The notes beneath the pieces were generated by a model. The model was not told the origin of the DNA. It saw nothing but the letters and a program-made list of their open reading frames with translations, and searched no databases. A program made the position numbers and the translations under genes. Of a stretch of 64,000 nt of DNA, positions 24,215 through 36,450 are shown in pieces. Origin of the DNA: Grammothele lineata. Taxonomy: Eukaryota > Basidiomycota > Agaricomycetes > Polyporales > Polyporaceae. The DNA is taken from NCBI GenBank assembly GCA_002150815.3, contig NDFF03000079.1, positions 1 through 64,000 of the forward strand, in the 5' to 3' direction. The stretch's first letter is position 1. Every line of letters begins with the position of its first letter.

Positions 24215-25194
24215 ATGGCTTTTCCTACTACTCACGATCGATGCTTTGCGGCGGCTTCCTGCGACCCATCTACCCTCCCAATCACCACGCGCCCATGGGG
24301 AGCACAACGCTTTATCGGTCGTCACTCGATGATCGAGTCTGTTTTTCCCTTGATTTCCTTAGACTGCCAAGTGGCCTGTACAGGCATTTCGTCACTTTAC
24401 GCAAAACACACCACCAGTTCTTCTTCACCTGACAGAAATCCCCTCACAACCTCTATCCCTCAAAATGACGTTGGCACAATCCCTTTCCCTTCGATTGAGG
24501 ATCTCCCAGAGATCCCAGACGAAGAACAACAGGTGCCGGAGAGTTCTTCTCCCCTTACTGTATGTTCAAACGCACTACTTACTGGATCGTCCCTAACATC
24601 TGTTGTGCCCAGCTCCGGGAGATATTGTCAACCTTCCAACCCCAGCTGAGGGAAGTGACCCTGTCGTTCTCCGAGGACAGCGTCCCCGACGTACCGACAC
24701 CGTCTTCTACTGTCTGTCCTGCCGGGCTCCGCCCAATCCAAAATTATTTCGAATCTCCCCAGGAGATCCTCCGTCTCACGGAGAGGACCCCTTCCCCTCG
24801 CTTCAACAAAATAGGACTAACCCAAGAATACATCGATACGCCAATGAAGCCCTCGTGCATGATCGAGCGAACGCTTGGACCCATTCCAGAGTCCTCCGAG
24901 ACATCTTCCCCGGACTCGAAGACTCGAGTTCGCACGGTGTCGCGGACCTCCGGTACACGGAAGGAGCTCTTTCGTGTTTGGCAGGACGAGACGAACGGCG
25001 CCGAAAACATTTCGTGAGTTCATTTGCACCGAGTGCTTCCGGTCACGTTTTCTGACACTCCTGTTCTCTGTAGTCTTGCGATCCCTTTCCCGACCATTGA
25101 GGAGAAGATCGCTCCAGCTGGCGTTGCCGCTGCAGGAGAATTTGGGGACACCAGGATGGGGAACGTCCCTGCTGAGCCGAGCTTCTCCGTATAA
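24215..25194 (+). CDS. Hypothetical protein, possible diverged cluster member (288 aa)
   Basis: Exons 24215-24559, 24613-25013 and 25074-25194; phases 0 and 2. The sequence is Ser/Pro/Thr-rich (IPFPSIEDLPEIPDEEQQ, SETSSPDSKTRVRTVSR) with few hydrophobic stretches. It lacks the GTP, FHG and HW motifs, but it sits inside the cluster, has its final intron in phase 2 and shares the composition. Exon 2 is also open in a second frame across 24603-25055; the chosen frame is the one that joins both neighbours. Function unknown. Confidence 0.55.
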
Positions 25195-25636
25195 CTCGTC
25201 TCATCCATACTTCATCATGATAATGCACACGGCGTTATGACCTTCGACTTACATACTCACACCCCTACTCGTAAGTTATCCCATACGTTATCCATCCCTC
25301 ACCGTGTACCGCTTTCCATCATCCCTCGCTGTGTACCTTCTTACCCTGTCGTGTACTCCTTTCGACCACTACTATCCCCCACCTCGCTCTGTCATCACGC
25401 TTGCTGCCTAATCGCTCTATCTCCCATCCTGCTTTCATCTCACACTTTGTTCTATCTCATCGCATGTCTGTTTTGATTACCCTGTATTCTTGTGCTTCCG
25501 TGACTAGCCGTTTCCACGGAATGGCCTATCCATCCTTTTGGATGCTTTGCACGAATCATCCCGGCGTGTGTTCGACGACTGTGCCATTACAGAAGGAAAA
25601 CAAGACATAGTACACGGGAACGTAAAGTACTCGTAA
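25195..25636. other. Convergent intergenic spacer
   Basis: Pyrimidine-rich 3' flanks of two converging genes; nothing else seen. Confidence 0.5.
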
Positions 25637-26892
25637 CTACATCAAGCACTTTTGCTTCGCAACTAGCCAGTGCTTCAACGCTGCATCGTCAGGGTACACA
25701 GTCACGTCTCTCGGGCCATTGACCGTCCTGACCACCGCACTGCGGTGCTTGTACGTCTCCCGGTACTCTTGCCACACCGCGCTTACCGGAGTGGCGGGTT
25801 CATCCATCGCGACGCCCAGCAGCGTACACGACTCCGCCGTCAGACGAGCCCGATACTTCGAGCGAGGCGCGTCCGGAACCAGCGACGATCGAGTCGAGAA
25901 GTCACGGTCGCCCGGCGGGGTCCCTCTCCCTTCCACAGCACGGCCGACGTCGTAATCCACGCTCTCCATTCCTCGTGTGATCGCCTCGCTCCTTTTCGCC
26001 TGGTAGAACTCCCTGTCGGACGGAGACTCCGTAGTCCTGTCAGGCGTCGCGTCTTCAGGCAGCAGATATAGCCATCTGAACGCGCGGCTCCGATGCAAGC
26101 TCCGCGCAAGCGGCGGCGCGACGGCGTGCGCGCGACACGTCCGCTCGACGTGGAACGTAGAGTGATTCCCGCGTGCCCAACTGCCCCAGGTGCCGAGCTG
26201 GCGGATAGGCTTCGGAAAGCCGTCTTCGTCGTCCTCGTCTACTTCACGGGCGAGGTGCTCGAGGAACGTCGCGCGAAGGTCGGGCGCCTCGTGGGATGAG
26301 AGGGTGGAAGAGGAGAGTGGGGAGGGGTTGGGACGTTTCCAGGTGGGTTTGCGTCGCCACTGGGTCTTCTTGGAACGTTTGGGGGAGGATGGTGTGGGTT
26401 TCCAGAGAAGGGCGGGGTAGAGTTCGAGCTCGGTAGGACCGTCCCAACAAGAGTACGACGTAGAAGTAGTGGAACCCTGGGATGGCTGGACCGCCTGGGC
26501 GGGACGCGGGGACCGATGAGGTCTTGGGTGGTCGTTGAGGGCGGTTCGGCGAGTGGTGAGCGGGTCCTCGGACTCCGTATGAGTAGCGGCCGTATATAGA
26601 CGGCTAGCGTTGCCTGATACACGTCCTCGACAAGGCTCGTTCTTCTCTATAGTCAAATCATGAGGATATGTGCCACTTTTGCTGAGCGAGACGCTCACCT
26701 ATAGGGTGCGTACCGCGTCGACCAACGTCATGGTTTTCTTTCAGTGGACAACTCGAGGGGGAGGCTGGACGTTGATTTCACGTTAGGCAACTTACGAAGC
26801 GCCGAGGAAATGAAAGAACATACATGGGCAAAAAGTCGTGGGGGCTGGGAAACTTGTTCCATGTTCCATGTTCCGTGGAACATGGAACACAT
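25637..26892 (-). CDS. Cluster-family protein 8 (about 381 aa, function unknown)
   Basis: The main exon, 26646-25637, is secure. It carries KPTWKRPNPSPLSSSTL (about 26330), an acidic run (REVDEDDEDGF), WLYLLPEDATPD (about 26060) and the C-terminal VTVYPDDAALKHWLVAKQ (about 25649-25702), all family features. This exon has no early ATG, so upstream exons are needed. A consistent chain is exon 1 26892-26796, exon 2 26737-26699 (39 nt, symmetrical), then 26646-25637, with phases 1,1. In this model the start codon lies inside the terminal inverted repeat of the transposon-like element at 26845-27818. The PSPL and HW parts share one exon, unlike relatives, suggesting intron loss. Confidence 0.6.
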
Positions 26893-27818
26893 CTCCGTCA
26901 CGCCCGCCACCCTCCCGTGACTTTTGGTGTGACGGAGTGTTCCATGGTGGCAACCTTGGGACATGCCGGGTTTCCGGCGTCTGTCTCGCCGCCTCGCGCC
27001 TTCGCCCTCGACACTCGCGAGTAGCCTATCCGCATGGTGAGTATGCGGGAAAAGCTTCGCGATCAGCCTCTGGAATATGTGGTTTGCGAAGATGCGAGAA
27101 TATTGTAGAGTGCGCGCGGGGAGCGAAAGCACAATCAGAGTCGTCACAGCCATACCGCCGCACACGAGCGAGGTCGCAAGGTCGCGCGAAGGCGTACTAT
27201 CGGAAAGTGGTTTATACTGAGATACAGTCACTCCAGAATAATCTGTACAACAGAGTTCTGCTCGCGCGGCCAACATCTGAGCCCGCGGTAGCGTCTGTCC
27301 CAAGCCCTGACACGCGCGTTCGCACACGTTGGGTCCCCACCCGCAGCCAGCTCCTTGTTATACGCTCGCCACTGCGTGGAGCTTGGCCGCGCGCCCTATC
27401 GCCTACATAACGCTCTCGCGCGCGGCCCTGATCGGGTGCGGTACGGTTTGGTCGGGAGGTACCTCGGACTTGCCCCCGCACATGGGGTCCGAGTCATTTG
27501 TTGAGACCCTGGAGGTGCATGACTGATACGGTGTACCCTGCTGCTTAAGCCATGTATTTGAGGAAAAGACGGAAGAAGTAGCACAGACGACGAGGAACGC
27601 GATGCGCATCGCGCGGTGGACTTTCGAAGCGGCGCGCGACGAGCGAGCGGGTGAGGGGCGGCGGAAGGCGCACTGGCAGCTGAGCTCGCGAGGACTCTAG
27701 CGCTGAGCAACATGGAACGGAACACGGCGCAGGAGGCCCGTGCGGCTTTGGTCACTAAGCGTGACGTATGCCCTGTTCCATGTTCCATGGAACACGGAAC
27801 ATGGAACAAACCTCCCAG
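26845..27818. mobile_element. Non-autonomous TIR element (MITE-like, about 0.97 kb)
   Basis: The ends 26845-26903 and 27759-27818 are imperfect inverted repeats of about 60 bp. Both run CTGGGA, a 3-nt difference, then TTGTTCCATGTTCC, TGTTCC, TGGAACATGGAAC, and end CGTCACGC. Each end is itself largely palindromic (GTTCC…GGAAC), so it can fold alone. The interior has no transposase-like frame, so the element would need help in trans. I could not define a target-site duplication; GGGG flanks both sides. Family assignment is open. Confidence 0.7.
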
Positions 27819-29855
27819 TCCCCGGGACGTCCTCTACATGGGTCGCACGCCTTGCGGCGCTTTGAGTTCCGATGGGCGTCGGCGTCTGCATGATGTGGCC
27901 CAGGCGAGCGAGAGCGTTTGGTCCCTGTTGACCGTCTGCGAGATGACGCGTAACGGTTTCGTGAGAGTCAAAAGAGGTAGACGCACAACATTTAACTCAC
28001 CTTGGAGGAGTACTAGAACTCCGAAATTTCGAAGGGCTTCCCATTATATCGCCGCACGACAATGTGGTACGTCTGACCACCCGGACGGTCGCACTGGTTT
28101 GGATTGAGCGATGGGTATATTCGGTATGATTGAGACGAGAACTGGCGACCGTATATTGGATCTGCAGTTACGGGCCGGAGTTGGCGGTCGAGGAGCGGAA
28201 TGGGTCCACCGGAGGTGCTGGAATGGAGACAAGAGTGAGACGCCCGCCTGGGCCGACCGTGCCACTCGTATTGCGCCGCTCATCCGCAGCACGTGAATGC
28301 CGTCACTTTCCAGCGGGCGCGCCGTTAACGCAATGGACTGAAGAAACTTCCCTTCAGTCCGCGAATAAGAAGATGGATGATACGAGGCTCGGTACGCCGT
28401 TGTAGCAGTTGCTCACAGGGGGCGGCCGTACAACCACTCGTACCCAGCACGCGTCCAGCGCTTGCTTCAGCCGGGACGTCTAGAGCCCTGTACGTGCGCA
28501 TACCCTAACAGAACTGTGAGCACTGTAGCCAATTCTAGCAGGTCTAGCAGGCAGCATGTGTCGTGCCTGAAGTTGGTATTGAGGAGGCGCAGCTGGCACA
28601 TAACAGAGCCTCTGAAACGATCCTCATGAACGTCGTCCTAGCTGCGGTGTTCAGCGCTCAGCAGTCACTAGAACGGCAGACGTTACCATGCGACTATACC
28701 GGTACATCGCAGGAGAGCGAACTCTTCAGAACGTGTGCGCGCTCGCAATGACAATGAGATGCACTGGTTCGCGGGGACCAGAAGATCAGCATCCAGCTCG
28801 TTGACACTGCGCTTATGCAGGAGTGCGGACGATGCGCCGTATGGCCACTGGCCAACGGAAGTGTAGTGCGTTCATAAAGTACCTGAGCTCCTGACGAGAT
28901 AGATGAATACGCGTAGAGTGGGGCCCGCCTACCCACTGCTCTCATATCCTGAGCTCCGGATATCGACGCAAAGGTACCAGAGAACCCAGAGGCGATTCAC
29001 AACCTCGATAGCATACTCAACCTGGCACTGTCTATGAGCACGACACACACAGGTGACGTGTGCGGTCTCTAGTAGAGCGAAATCTGGCGACAGAATGGAC
29101 GTCGGCGACGCCGCGCACAGCTGATTCTGCGGCTCGGCGGATATTGGGATGGAGGGTGCATGATTTATAGCCGCGTTCGTACATAGACAGGATATAAAGT
29201 GCAATAGACACACCCAAGACTTCAGTGGACGTGGGCTGTCATCCTGAATATCCATGCTAGCACCGCTCGGCGCTGACACTTAGTCCGCTTTGGCTCCAGG
29301 TTCCGGGATTGAACCGCCTGGATGGTGGTACCTTGCATAGGCATCCGCGCATTGTTGCTCCTTATGAGTGGACCAGAGAGTGATTGAAGGGGGAATAGAT
29401 AGCGTTGGCGACCAGTCTGCGAGGAATGTAAGCGAGGATGCGTCTTCGCTGGCACCGGCGGCGGCGGATGGCGCGATGTTTGGCCGTGTTAGTTTCAGAG
29501 GCTGCAGCCAAACACGCGCAAGCAGCTTTTCTCCGCCGAGGCACGTGACGCCGGGGCGGATAGGGGGCGGTGGCGTTGACGGCTTTGCGCCGGGCGGTTC
29601 TTGACTCCGACCACCACTCCCCTCGCCAAGAGGCGTCCGTGGTCCCATCGCGCGGCCAGTCTCTCTTTCTCCTCCCGTCGCGTCGCCGCGGGCCTCTTCT
29701 GTCTCTGCCTCTATCACAGCTGCGCCTCGACTATCCTCCCAGACCGTGGCTAATCCGAACACCGGCTAATCAATAACCTTCATCGCGTATCTAATCACCT
29801 ATACCATCATCAATATACCTCAAATCTCATCTTTCAACCTAATCCTCGTCTTGGA
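27819..29855. other. Gene-poor interval
   Basis: About 2 kb with no supported gene. A 160-codon open frame on the minus strand (29280-29762) is low-complexity and GC-driven. Pyrimidine-rich sequence just before 29856 is probably the promoter and leader of the next gene. Confidence 0.4.
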
Positions 29856-30941
29856 ATGGGTATTCAACCCGTCTTCCTTGTACCCCAGCCTCACATGGCA
29901 CGGCACCCTTCGCCCCATCACGTACTTTTCGCTTCTCGTCCCGTCTTCAGCGACGCTCTCAATAAGGGTAAGTGGCATTTATTCCAGCTGTATAGCTCAT
30001 CTGATATCTGTTCTGTCCCCGCAGCTCCGCAGCCCGTACGCTTCTCAACGCATCTCAAGGAGGGTTCGGTCCAAACGTCCTCACCTGCTCCCGTTGCATG
30101 TATGTCTTGTTCGAGCTCGGATTCGGCGGGCGACTGATGTTATCTTCAGATTCTCTTGTGAATGGCAAAGTACTCCCCAGTCTTCCCCAGCAACCCACGT
30201 CCTCGTCGCCTTCGAGGACCAAGTCCGCTGGTCGTCACTCGAGGAGCCTGAGCGATGACGACATTGCCGTAGCCCTCGCGTTCGCCGAGTTCACGACGAA
30301 CCGTCTCTCAGACATGGGCCGCTCCTCCGCAGAGGAGACGCTGACGCTCTTCGTCACCGTGCCGGCATACGGGCGAACGCCGAGCAAGGCGGTCGAGGAA
30401 GCCATCTTCGGAGCGCACTACACCGACCTGAGGGGCGAATGCTTTACGAGTACGTTCAGATAACCTGCTGCGACATTGGAGTACTCACGCTGGACTAGGT
30501 CCTCTTACGATTCCCCGCTCGAAGAGACCTGTACGTGCACGAGTCCCGACGCGCGCCGAAGAGGACAAGATGCTCCACGAGTGGGCCGAAGAGCGGGTGA
30601 CCGGCTTCTACCTCCGCTCAACGGCCGGCCAGGGCGCGACGCAGAGCATAGCGCGCTCGCATCCAGTCGGGCGAACGCTGTATTACGATCTGCTTCGGTA
30701 CAAATGCGAGACCGAGTAAGCGCCACGTCGTCTTCTATGCCTTCCTACCACCGCACTCACGCCGATCCCGCGTTTCAGGATCAACGCCCGCTGTGAGCAG
30801 ATAGGCCGGTTTGCGCCGTGCTACGTCCAGCCAGTTGTCCTCGACGATGGGTGCATGCTCTATGGAAGGCGTGTTCAGGAGCTTCCTCGCCCTGGACCGT
30901 CTCCTCTTCGCGACGAGGTCATCATCAGTCCATCGTCGTGA
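29856..30941 (+). CDS. Cluster-family protein 9, subgroup B (288 aa, function unknown)
   Basis: Exons 29856-29967, 30025-30099, 30150-30449, 30499-30715 and 30779-30941; phases 1,1,1,2. A 75-nt symmetrical mini-exon is present. The third exon carries SLSDDDIAVALAFAEFTTNR (about 30249-30308), which resembles EEDDMVARAMAFAKYRAAN in member 12. Basic clusters (PRSKRPVRARVPTR) follow. The last exon ends with ELPRPGPSPLRDEV, a PSPL-like motif at an unusual C-terminal position. The HW helix is absent. Membership rests on intron phases, the shared AFA block and location. Confidence 0.65.
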
Positions 30942-31784
30942 GCCGAGGCCTACGTCCTTCACGATCTCATAGTTTATGTGTTTACGGCAGTCTTCCTTCT
31001 ACCCTATGACGTCATGACGAACTACCAGCGCCTTCAGTGTATCTGCGCATCCTCTCCAAGTCTTCTCCTCTTTCATTCTCCAGGACGTTGTATCCATACT
31101 CATCTTCTAAGTCTTTCTCATCCTTATCACGACAACCCTACATAATCCAGTCGTCCTGTACAGTCGCTCTAATATACGCATCTTTCCCATAACCTCCGAT
31201 GAGGCCAGCCGCCGTAAGATCTATGACGCTCGCTAACGCTGAACCCGTGCAGCGAACCCGTTGAACTATCCTTCATTTATCTCGTCTCGCGTGAGTCTTC
31301 ATTAGCTCGCTCTATGGCTACGAAGTCTCGGGCGGCCTTCCACAGCTGACGGTGTGTACTAGCTGACGGGTACGTGGCTCGTTCGAGAGAGGACAACAGG
31401 ACAATAAGCGCATGCCGTGGCCTATCTCTAAGACTGATAACGCAGACCTATCCGCCATCATGACCAATTGTCGAGTTGCCCAGAGCGGAGAACAATGGAC
31501 CCTAGCCGGCCACGCCGCCTTGCTTTGTCCGACTCGGTCACGTGGTTTATGTCCCTCCGGGCCACTCGCCACAACCAACGCGCCCGGTTCGCGTTTTCCA
31601 CCCACTCTGACCATCATCAATCCAACGGCGTTCATTCGCATGTTGAGCTCTTTGACAGCGCGACTTCGCAGCTTCTATCCCCAAGGCTTCGTGAAACGTG
31701 CTACTCGCCACCTACCCACCCACACGCCGCTCCCCGGTTACGCCACCACACACCCGTCAAACCACAGAACCGCAGATCGACGCC
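30942..31784. other. Intergenic
   Basis: No gene supported in 843 bases. Alternative open frames at 31412-31858 are shadows around the start of the next gene. Confidence 0.45.
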
Positions 31785-33659
31785 ATGTCCGTCGCCACTC
31801 TCACCAAATCAACGATCCCCTTGCAACATACATCACTTTCTTGTCGAGCGGCTTCTGAACTGGCCAAGCATCGCCTTGTCCACTCTCCCCCGCCGATATC
31901 ACCTCGCGCACAGAAGCGTGTGCGCGATCACGACGATGAACGGCCGTCTTTCGAAGATGCGAAGCGACCTCGCATCGGTGGGTGGTTTTAATAGACCTGT
32001 TCCTGTCTTTATGTTGACAACGTTTGCACTACCCTAGCCTCGTCCGAGTTCCTCGCAGTCCTCGAACAGATACTGGATGCGCCGCCTCAACTGGATGGAT
32101 CTCCGGCTGAGCAACATACGGTCCCACCGCCTGAAGAGCAGGCACTTACACAAGCGGCGTCTGAGCAGCTGGTTATCGACGCCATGTCTCCTGATGAGTT
32201 GGACGAGTTCAGGTTCCTTCCTCCGAGTGCGTGCTCGTCGTGTTCACTTCGTCGACCACCCGTCCTGATCGTCTTCTCCGTATTTCAGAGGACGACTTTT
32301 ATGATAGTAGTCTGTTGGATGAGGAATCAACGACTGAAGATAAGTTCGGTATGAGGTTGGATCTGTACGGTGAGCACTCGACGAAGAAATATACGGTGGT
32401 CCTCTATCGCTGACCAGATTTCTGTAGAGGACTTCGACTTGGATCTCTGGAAGGCGAACGGAGATCTTAGTCCCGGTAGCAGCTCCTTCGAGGAAGGAAA
32501 CTACACATGGACGTCTTCGTCATCGGATCTCTCCCTCAGCGAGTCGCTTGCGAGAGGTACGTATCACCCTTCTCATGGACGTCCCATACTCAGACGATAT
32601 TTGCCCAGAAAACCCCCATTTGGCTCCGCTGCTCAGAGAGTCCCAGTCAACCACACCGGAGGCCGCCGGCGATATTTCGTGGACTACTAACGATAGCGCC
32701 TCAGACTCCTCCACGGAGTTCGAGGAGTTCTTCACGGCTGTGTCCATGCTGAGTGAGTTTCTCTCAACGCTCTTGCTGACGTCGAATCTATGCTCACACA
32801 CGCCCGCAGACCAGTCAGCGTCGGAAACCTCTCTCGACGCAAATGGCAGTTTCTTCTTCGGCCACGACGATGACGATGAGGAAAACGACGAGGATATGGA
32901 GCCTGTCGATGTCTCCAACATTCTGGGTGATCTCTACGCGGAGGAAGAGGCACAGCCCCAGCGCCCGGGACACCCCAAGGATAAGGGGATAGACAAGAAT
33001 GGAGTGTTCGCTCGCGCATACACTCAACTGTGTGTTTTATTTCTTCGTACGAGCGTGTTATGTTTCTGACTAGATGTCTCGATGCCAGGCGAGAAGACAT
33101 AGCGTGCGGCCGCCCGCCGCGCGACATTCAGTACGAGCGCGACGTCACCCCCATCACGGTTTCCGCCGGCACACCCAGTTCCTCCTATCCACGCCCACCA
33201 CTCGAATCGTCTACTCCCGCGGCCATCCAAGCGCGGTACGCGGACTGGATGCAGAGATCGTTCATCAAAAAACCTCTCATCCCCCCGGCCGAGATGTGCG
33301 CCAGGTACAAGTACGAAGAAATCCGGACCGGGGAGAAGTTCGACGGCAACGTCTTCGGTTTCGCGGACAAGTGGCGCACGTACTGCGAGTCCGCGCGCAT
33401 ACTGGACGGTCCCATCAATACTCCGCACGGGCGGGAATATTTCCCGTCGAAGGAGAGGATCATGCTCAAGATCAAGACGTTCGAGGCGTGCGAGTCGGGT
33501 GAGGTGATAGAGAGCACCACCATCGCGCGCGCGGACCCTCAGGCGCTACTGTATTTGAGGGAGCAGATGCACGCGGTAGAACGAGATGTGGCGGCTATTA
33601 AATCCATGCAGGCATTGTCGGCTCCTCAAGCCGCAAAGAAGGCGGTGGACGGACAGTAG
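31785..33659 (+). CDS. Cluster-family protein 10 (506 aa, function unknown)
   Basis: Seven exons: 31785-31977, 32038-32226, 32289-32348, 32428-32556, 32609-32752, 32810-33029 and 33074-33659; phases 1,1,1,1,1,2. All internal exons before the penultimate one are symmetrical (189, 60, 129, 144 nt). Features in order: bipartite basic region QKRVRDHDDE…AKRPRIG (about 31907-31976); long Ser/acid tracts (DSSLLDEESTTEDKF, HDDDDEENDEDMEPVD); CGRPPRDIQYE at the GTP-motif position; and a large last exon ending with STTIARADPQALLYLREQMH (about 33513-33572). It is the most exon-rich member and supports growth by adding symmetrical exons. Function unknown. Confidence 0.75.
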
Positions 33660-34162
33660 TCGCTGGGTCTTGAAGGATATCGTTGTCGCCAATGTTTGCG
33701 GACGCCCTGTTATTTGTCTCTACTGTACACCTGCTTTGTATATACTGTACCTGCCATGCTGTGTAAACTGTATTGTACTCGCGCATATTGGAAAAAGATG
33801 TACTTGAGATGCCATGGTCGGCCCTTAGAATACGCCGCGTGGACGTGGACAAGATAAAGGACGGTTGTGGTCTGAGGATTCCAGAAGAACAAAAGGAGAG
33901 TACTTATGATATTCGGACGCCGTGCAGCATCTTGACGTGGTCTGTCTGGGTAGGCCAAGTGGCGGTTGGTCGCGGCCATTGTCTTACCCGGGACGCAGCA
34001 CTCATACGCACGGCCACTGGGCCACATTGCGAGCGCCCCTACACGGTACATCACCGCGTCCTCTCACGACCTGCTTCATTGCACTCCCCTCCGTCCACAC
34101 ACGAACATCATGGCCGCAGCCTTTGACCTCAATGTATCCGCAGTCCCAAGAAAATACGGTCC
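33660..34162. other. Intergenic
   Basis: No gene seen in 503 bases. An alternative ATG at 34111 opens a frame that stops at 34259, so 34163 is preferred as the next start. Confidence 0.45.
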
Positions 34163-34879
34163 ATGCCCACAGACGACGGAGGTGTTTTCCGTGGGATACG
34201 GCGGCCTCGAGCCAAATCGTACGCGTTCGTCTCCCTCCCCTCGATGCCACTCCCGCTGACCGCGCGCCCCGACGCAGAGCTGTACCGGTTACCCGAAGAG
34301 TCCGGGGACTCATTCGTTTACTACTCCGTCTGCCCGAGCCTGAGGCATCGTACCCCCGCGAACACAGGTGAGCGCCCTGCGCCGCTGACCGCCCGAGAGA
34401 CGCGTGACTGACCACCGACGGCGCGTCGCGCTCTAGACGCGCACGAGACGACCATGACCTTCGCCGACGCCGGGGCGCAGATTCGCATACAGCAGATGTG
34501 GGGTCAGTGCCGTGCCGCCCAGCTTTCGCTCTGCGAGTTCGAGGTGCGAATGCTCACGTGCGCTCTTCCTGCTCTTGCACAGATCTGATCGATAGAGCAC
34601 TGAAATCCTGAAACGTCACCTCGACCGCGCACCTCTTTGTTGACCCGGGATCCCCAACACCCTCGCATACTGGATGAGCAGGAGTTCGCAGGGCCCAAGA
34701 TGCGGGGCGACGAGGACGTTTGTGGTGTTTGGACCTCAGAAGCGTGGTACGAGGCGCTCGGGTTTGCGCACGCGTGCGCGACCGACCCGGCGCTCGCGGG
34801 TCTGCTCATCGCGGCGTGCATGGTTGTGTATTTCCTGTCGCATATGGACTCGATCATCTTAGCTCACGTTGTAGCATAA
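34163..34879 (+). CDS. Hypothetical protein, possible cluster member (about 169 aa)
   Basis: Exons 34163-34367, 34437-34543 and 34682-34879; phases 1 and 0. The first exon has RRPRAKSYAFVSLPSMPLPL. The second is AGAQIRIQQMWGQCRAAQLS. The third has EAWYEALGFAHACATDPAL followed by a hydrophobic run (LLIAACMVVYFL) that could be a membrane segment or buried helix. An alternative third exon starting at 34596 would end the protein at 34642 instead. The EALGFA block recalls the AFA block of members 9 and 12, but this is weak. Confidence 0.5.
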
Positions 34880-36450
34880 TCATTAGAGAAGCAATGTCCG
34901 ACCGTCATACCGCTTGCGAAACGCGAGCATGCGACGACAGCGTCGCTGCCCCTGCGAACACGAACTGAACGAGGGGGCCGCTGGTACCTTCTCATCTCAA
35001 ACGCAACTAGATTTCGGCGACTGTTGACAAGTCTCAACAAAGTGAGCAAGGACTGCTTACGGGGTGGAACGGAAACACTTACCGAATACAATGACGCTCG
35101 TACCAACGACGTTGTGTGCCACCTACACAGCCAGTCTCCTGGACGAAGCCCTGGATGAAAGGACCAGCCCACCTGAATTTGGGCGTATAGAGGTGAGCGA
35201 GAGCATGGACGCTGCGAGGCGTGCCTCCATGGAACGGACAATCGTGAGGTCACTGGTATTGTAAGCCTGGGCAGGCGGTTGTTTGATTCGTGCCTCGCAG
35301 AGCAACGAAGGGGCTCTCAGTCGTTTCCGGCCAAGCAAGTTATATAGCAAGTAATCGGAACGTGTGCAGCCAAGTACTTCGCGCCCAACGAAGCAAGAGA
35401 GTCAAAGCGCAGACCCAATTTCCTACGAGCAGCAGAGGGAGCGTCAGTATGGGGTGAGGAAGAGGAGCGGAAAGAGTCATGCCTTGGGAACGCGGTTCGA
35501 ATGTTCGCAAACAGCAACGCGTGGTTCCTGGAAGCGTGATGGCGACCCCCGCTTCACTTTCTTCGACTCCTCTTCTTTGCTTCCATACTCTCTCGATGGT
35601 CAATATTATTCGAACGGCTCCTCTACTCCTCGGTCATCTCGTCTGCTGGTGCAAATGCCTACCTCGCTTGAGCCGTGCTACTCTCTTGGGATGAAGAGAC
35701 CGCGTCCGTTGGTTATGAAAACAAGTTCCCAACTCCTGGTCTGTTGTCGCCGCGATAGCTTCAGTCTCTCAGTTGAACGTGGTAGTAGCTGAGGGCATAC
35801 CTGCACATCTCGTATACTCTGGCCACAGAGCACATCGTGGAGACTCCTCCGTTGTGCTACCTCAAACGAAGGCCACAGGCTTACGCCTGTTCTACGAGTC
35901 GGTAACGCCAAGGCAGTGAGTTTAATTCGATCCTCATCACTGCTTTGGTTATGCATGAAATGCCGCTGCCAAGGTTAGTCGAAAGAAGGTAAGAGCTCTG
36001 TCGTATTCGATGCTGGGGACGCGAGAGCAGCGCAGGAGCACTTCCTCTGAGCTTGAGTCAGCGCAAATGTGTCAGATTCAAGCTCGGAGAATTTGCTCCT
36101 GTTTGTTTCACAAGCTCTTGCCATATGCGTGCCGGAACGTTGATGACGTCGCCAGCATGGGCGCTTTAGTCTTCGGACTTGTCGCGGCACGTGATGCATT
36201 TGTTGAACGGGCGAATTCCCGCGCGTAACGCTGCTTATTGTGCGCGGCCGTTACCGCGCGACATTCGTACTCCGATATGCGAGCACGACCTTCAACCCTC
36301 GCTCGGCCACATTTTTTTCTTCAGACTCTCCCCCGCCCCGTTGCCCCTCAGCTTTCGCTCCGTTATCGCCCCTCCGGGCTTTCGAATGCCGCCGTAGTTC
36401 TATTACCGGAAGAACATTATCTATTGCTTCTTTTACGATATCATTAAAAT
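34880..36450. other. Gene-poor interval
   Basis: About 1.6 kb without a supported gene. A 58-codon frame at 35091-35264 (LLDEALDERTSPPEFGRIE) is protein-like but isolated. Confidence 0.4.

Noticed and set aside
24603..25055. Second open frame of 150 codons overlapping the gene at 24215
   Set aside because: It does not join to either neighbouring exon; the other frame connects across both introns to a proper start and stop.
29280..29762. 160-codon minus-strand frame rich in Gly, Pro and Ala
   Set aside because: Low complexity, no start or splice support and no family resemblance.
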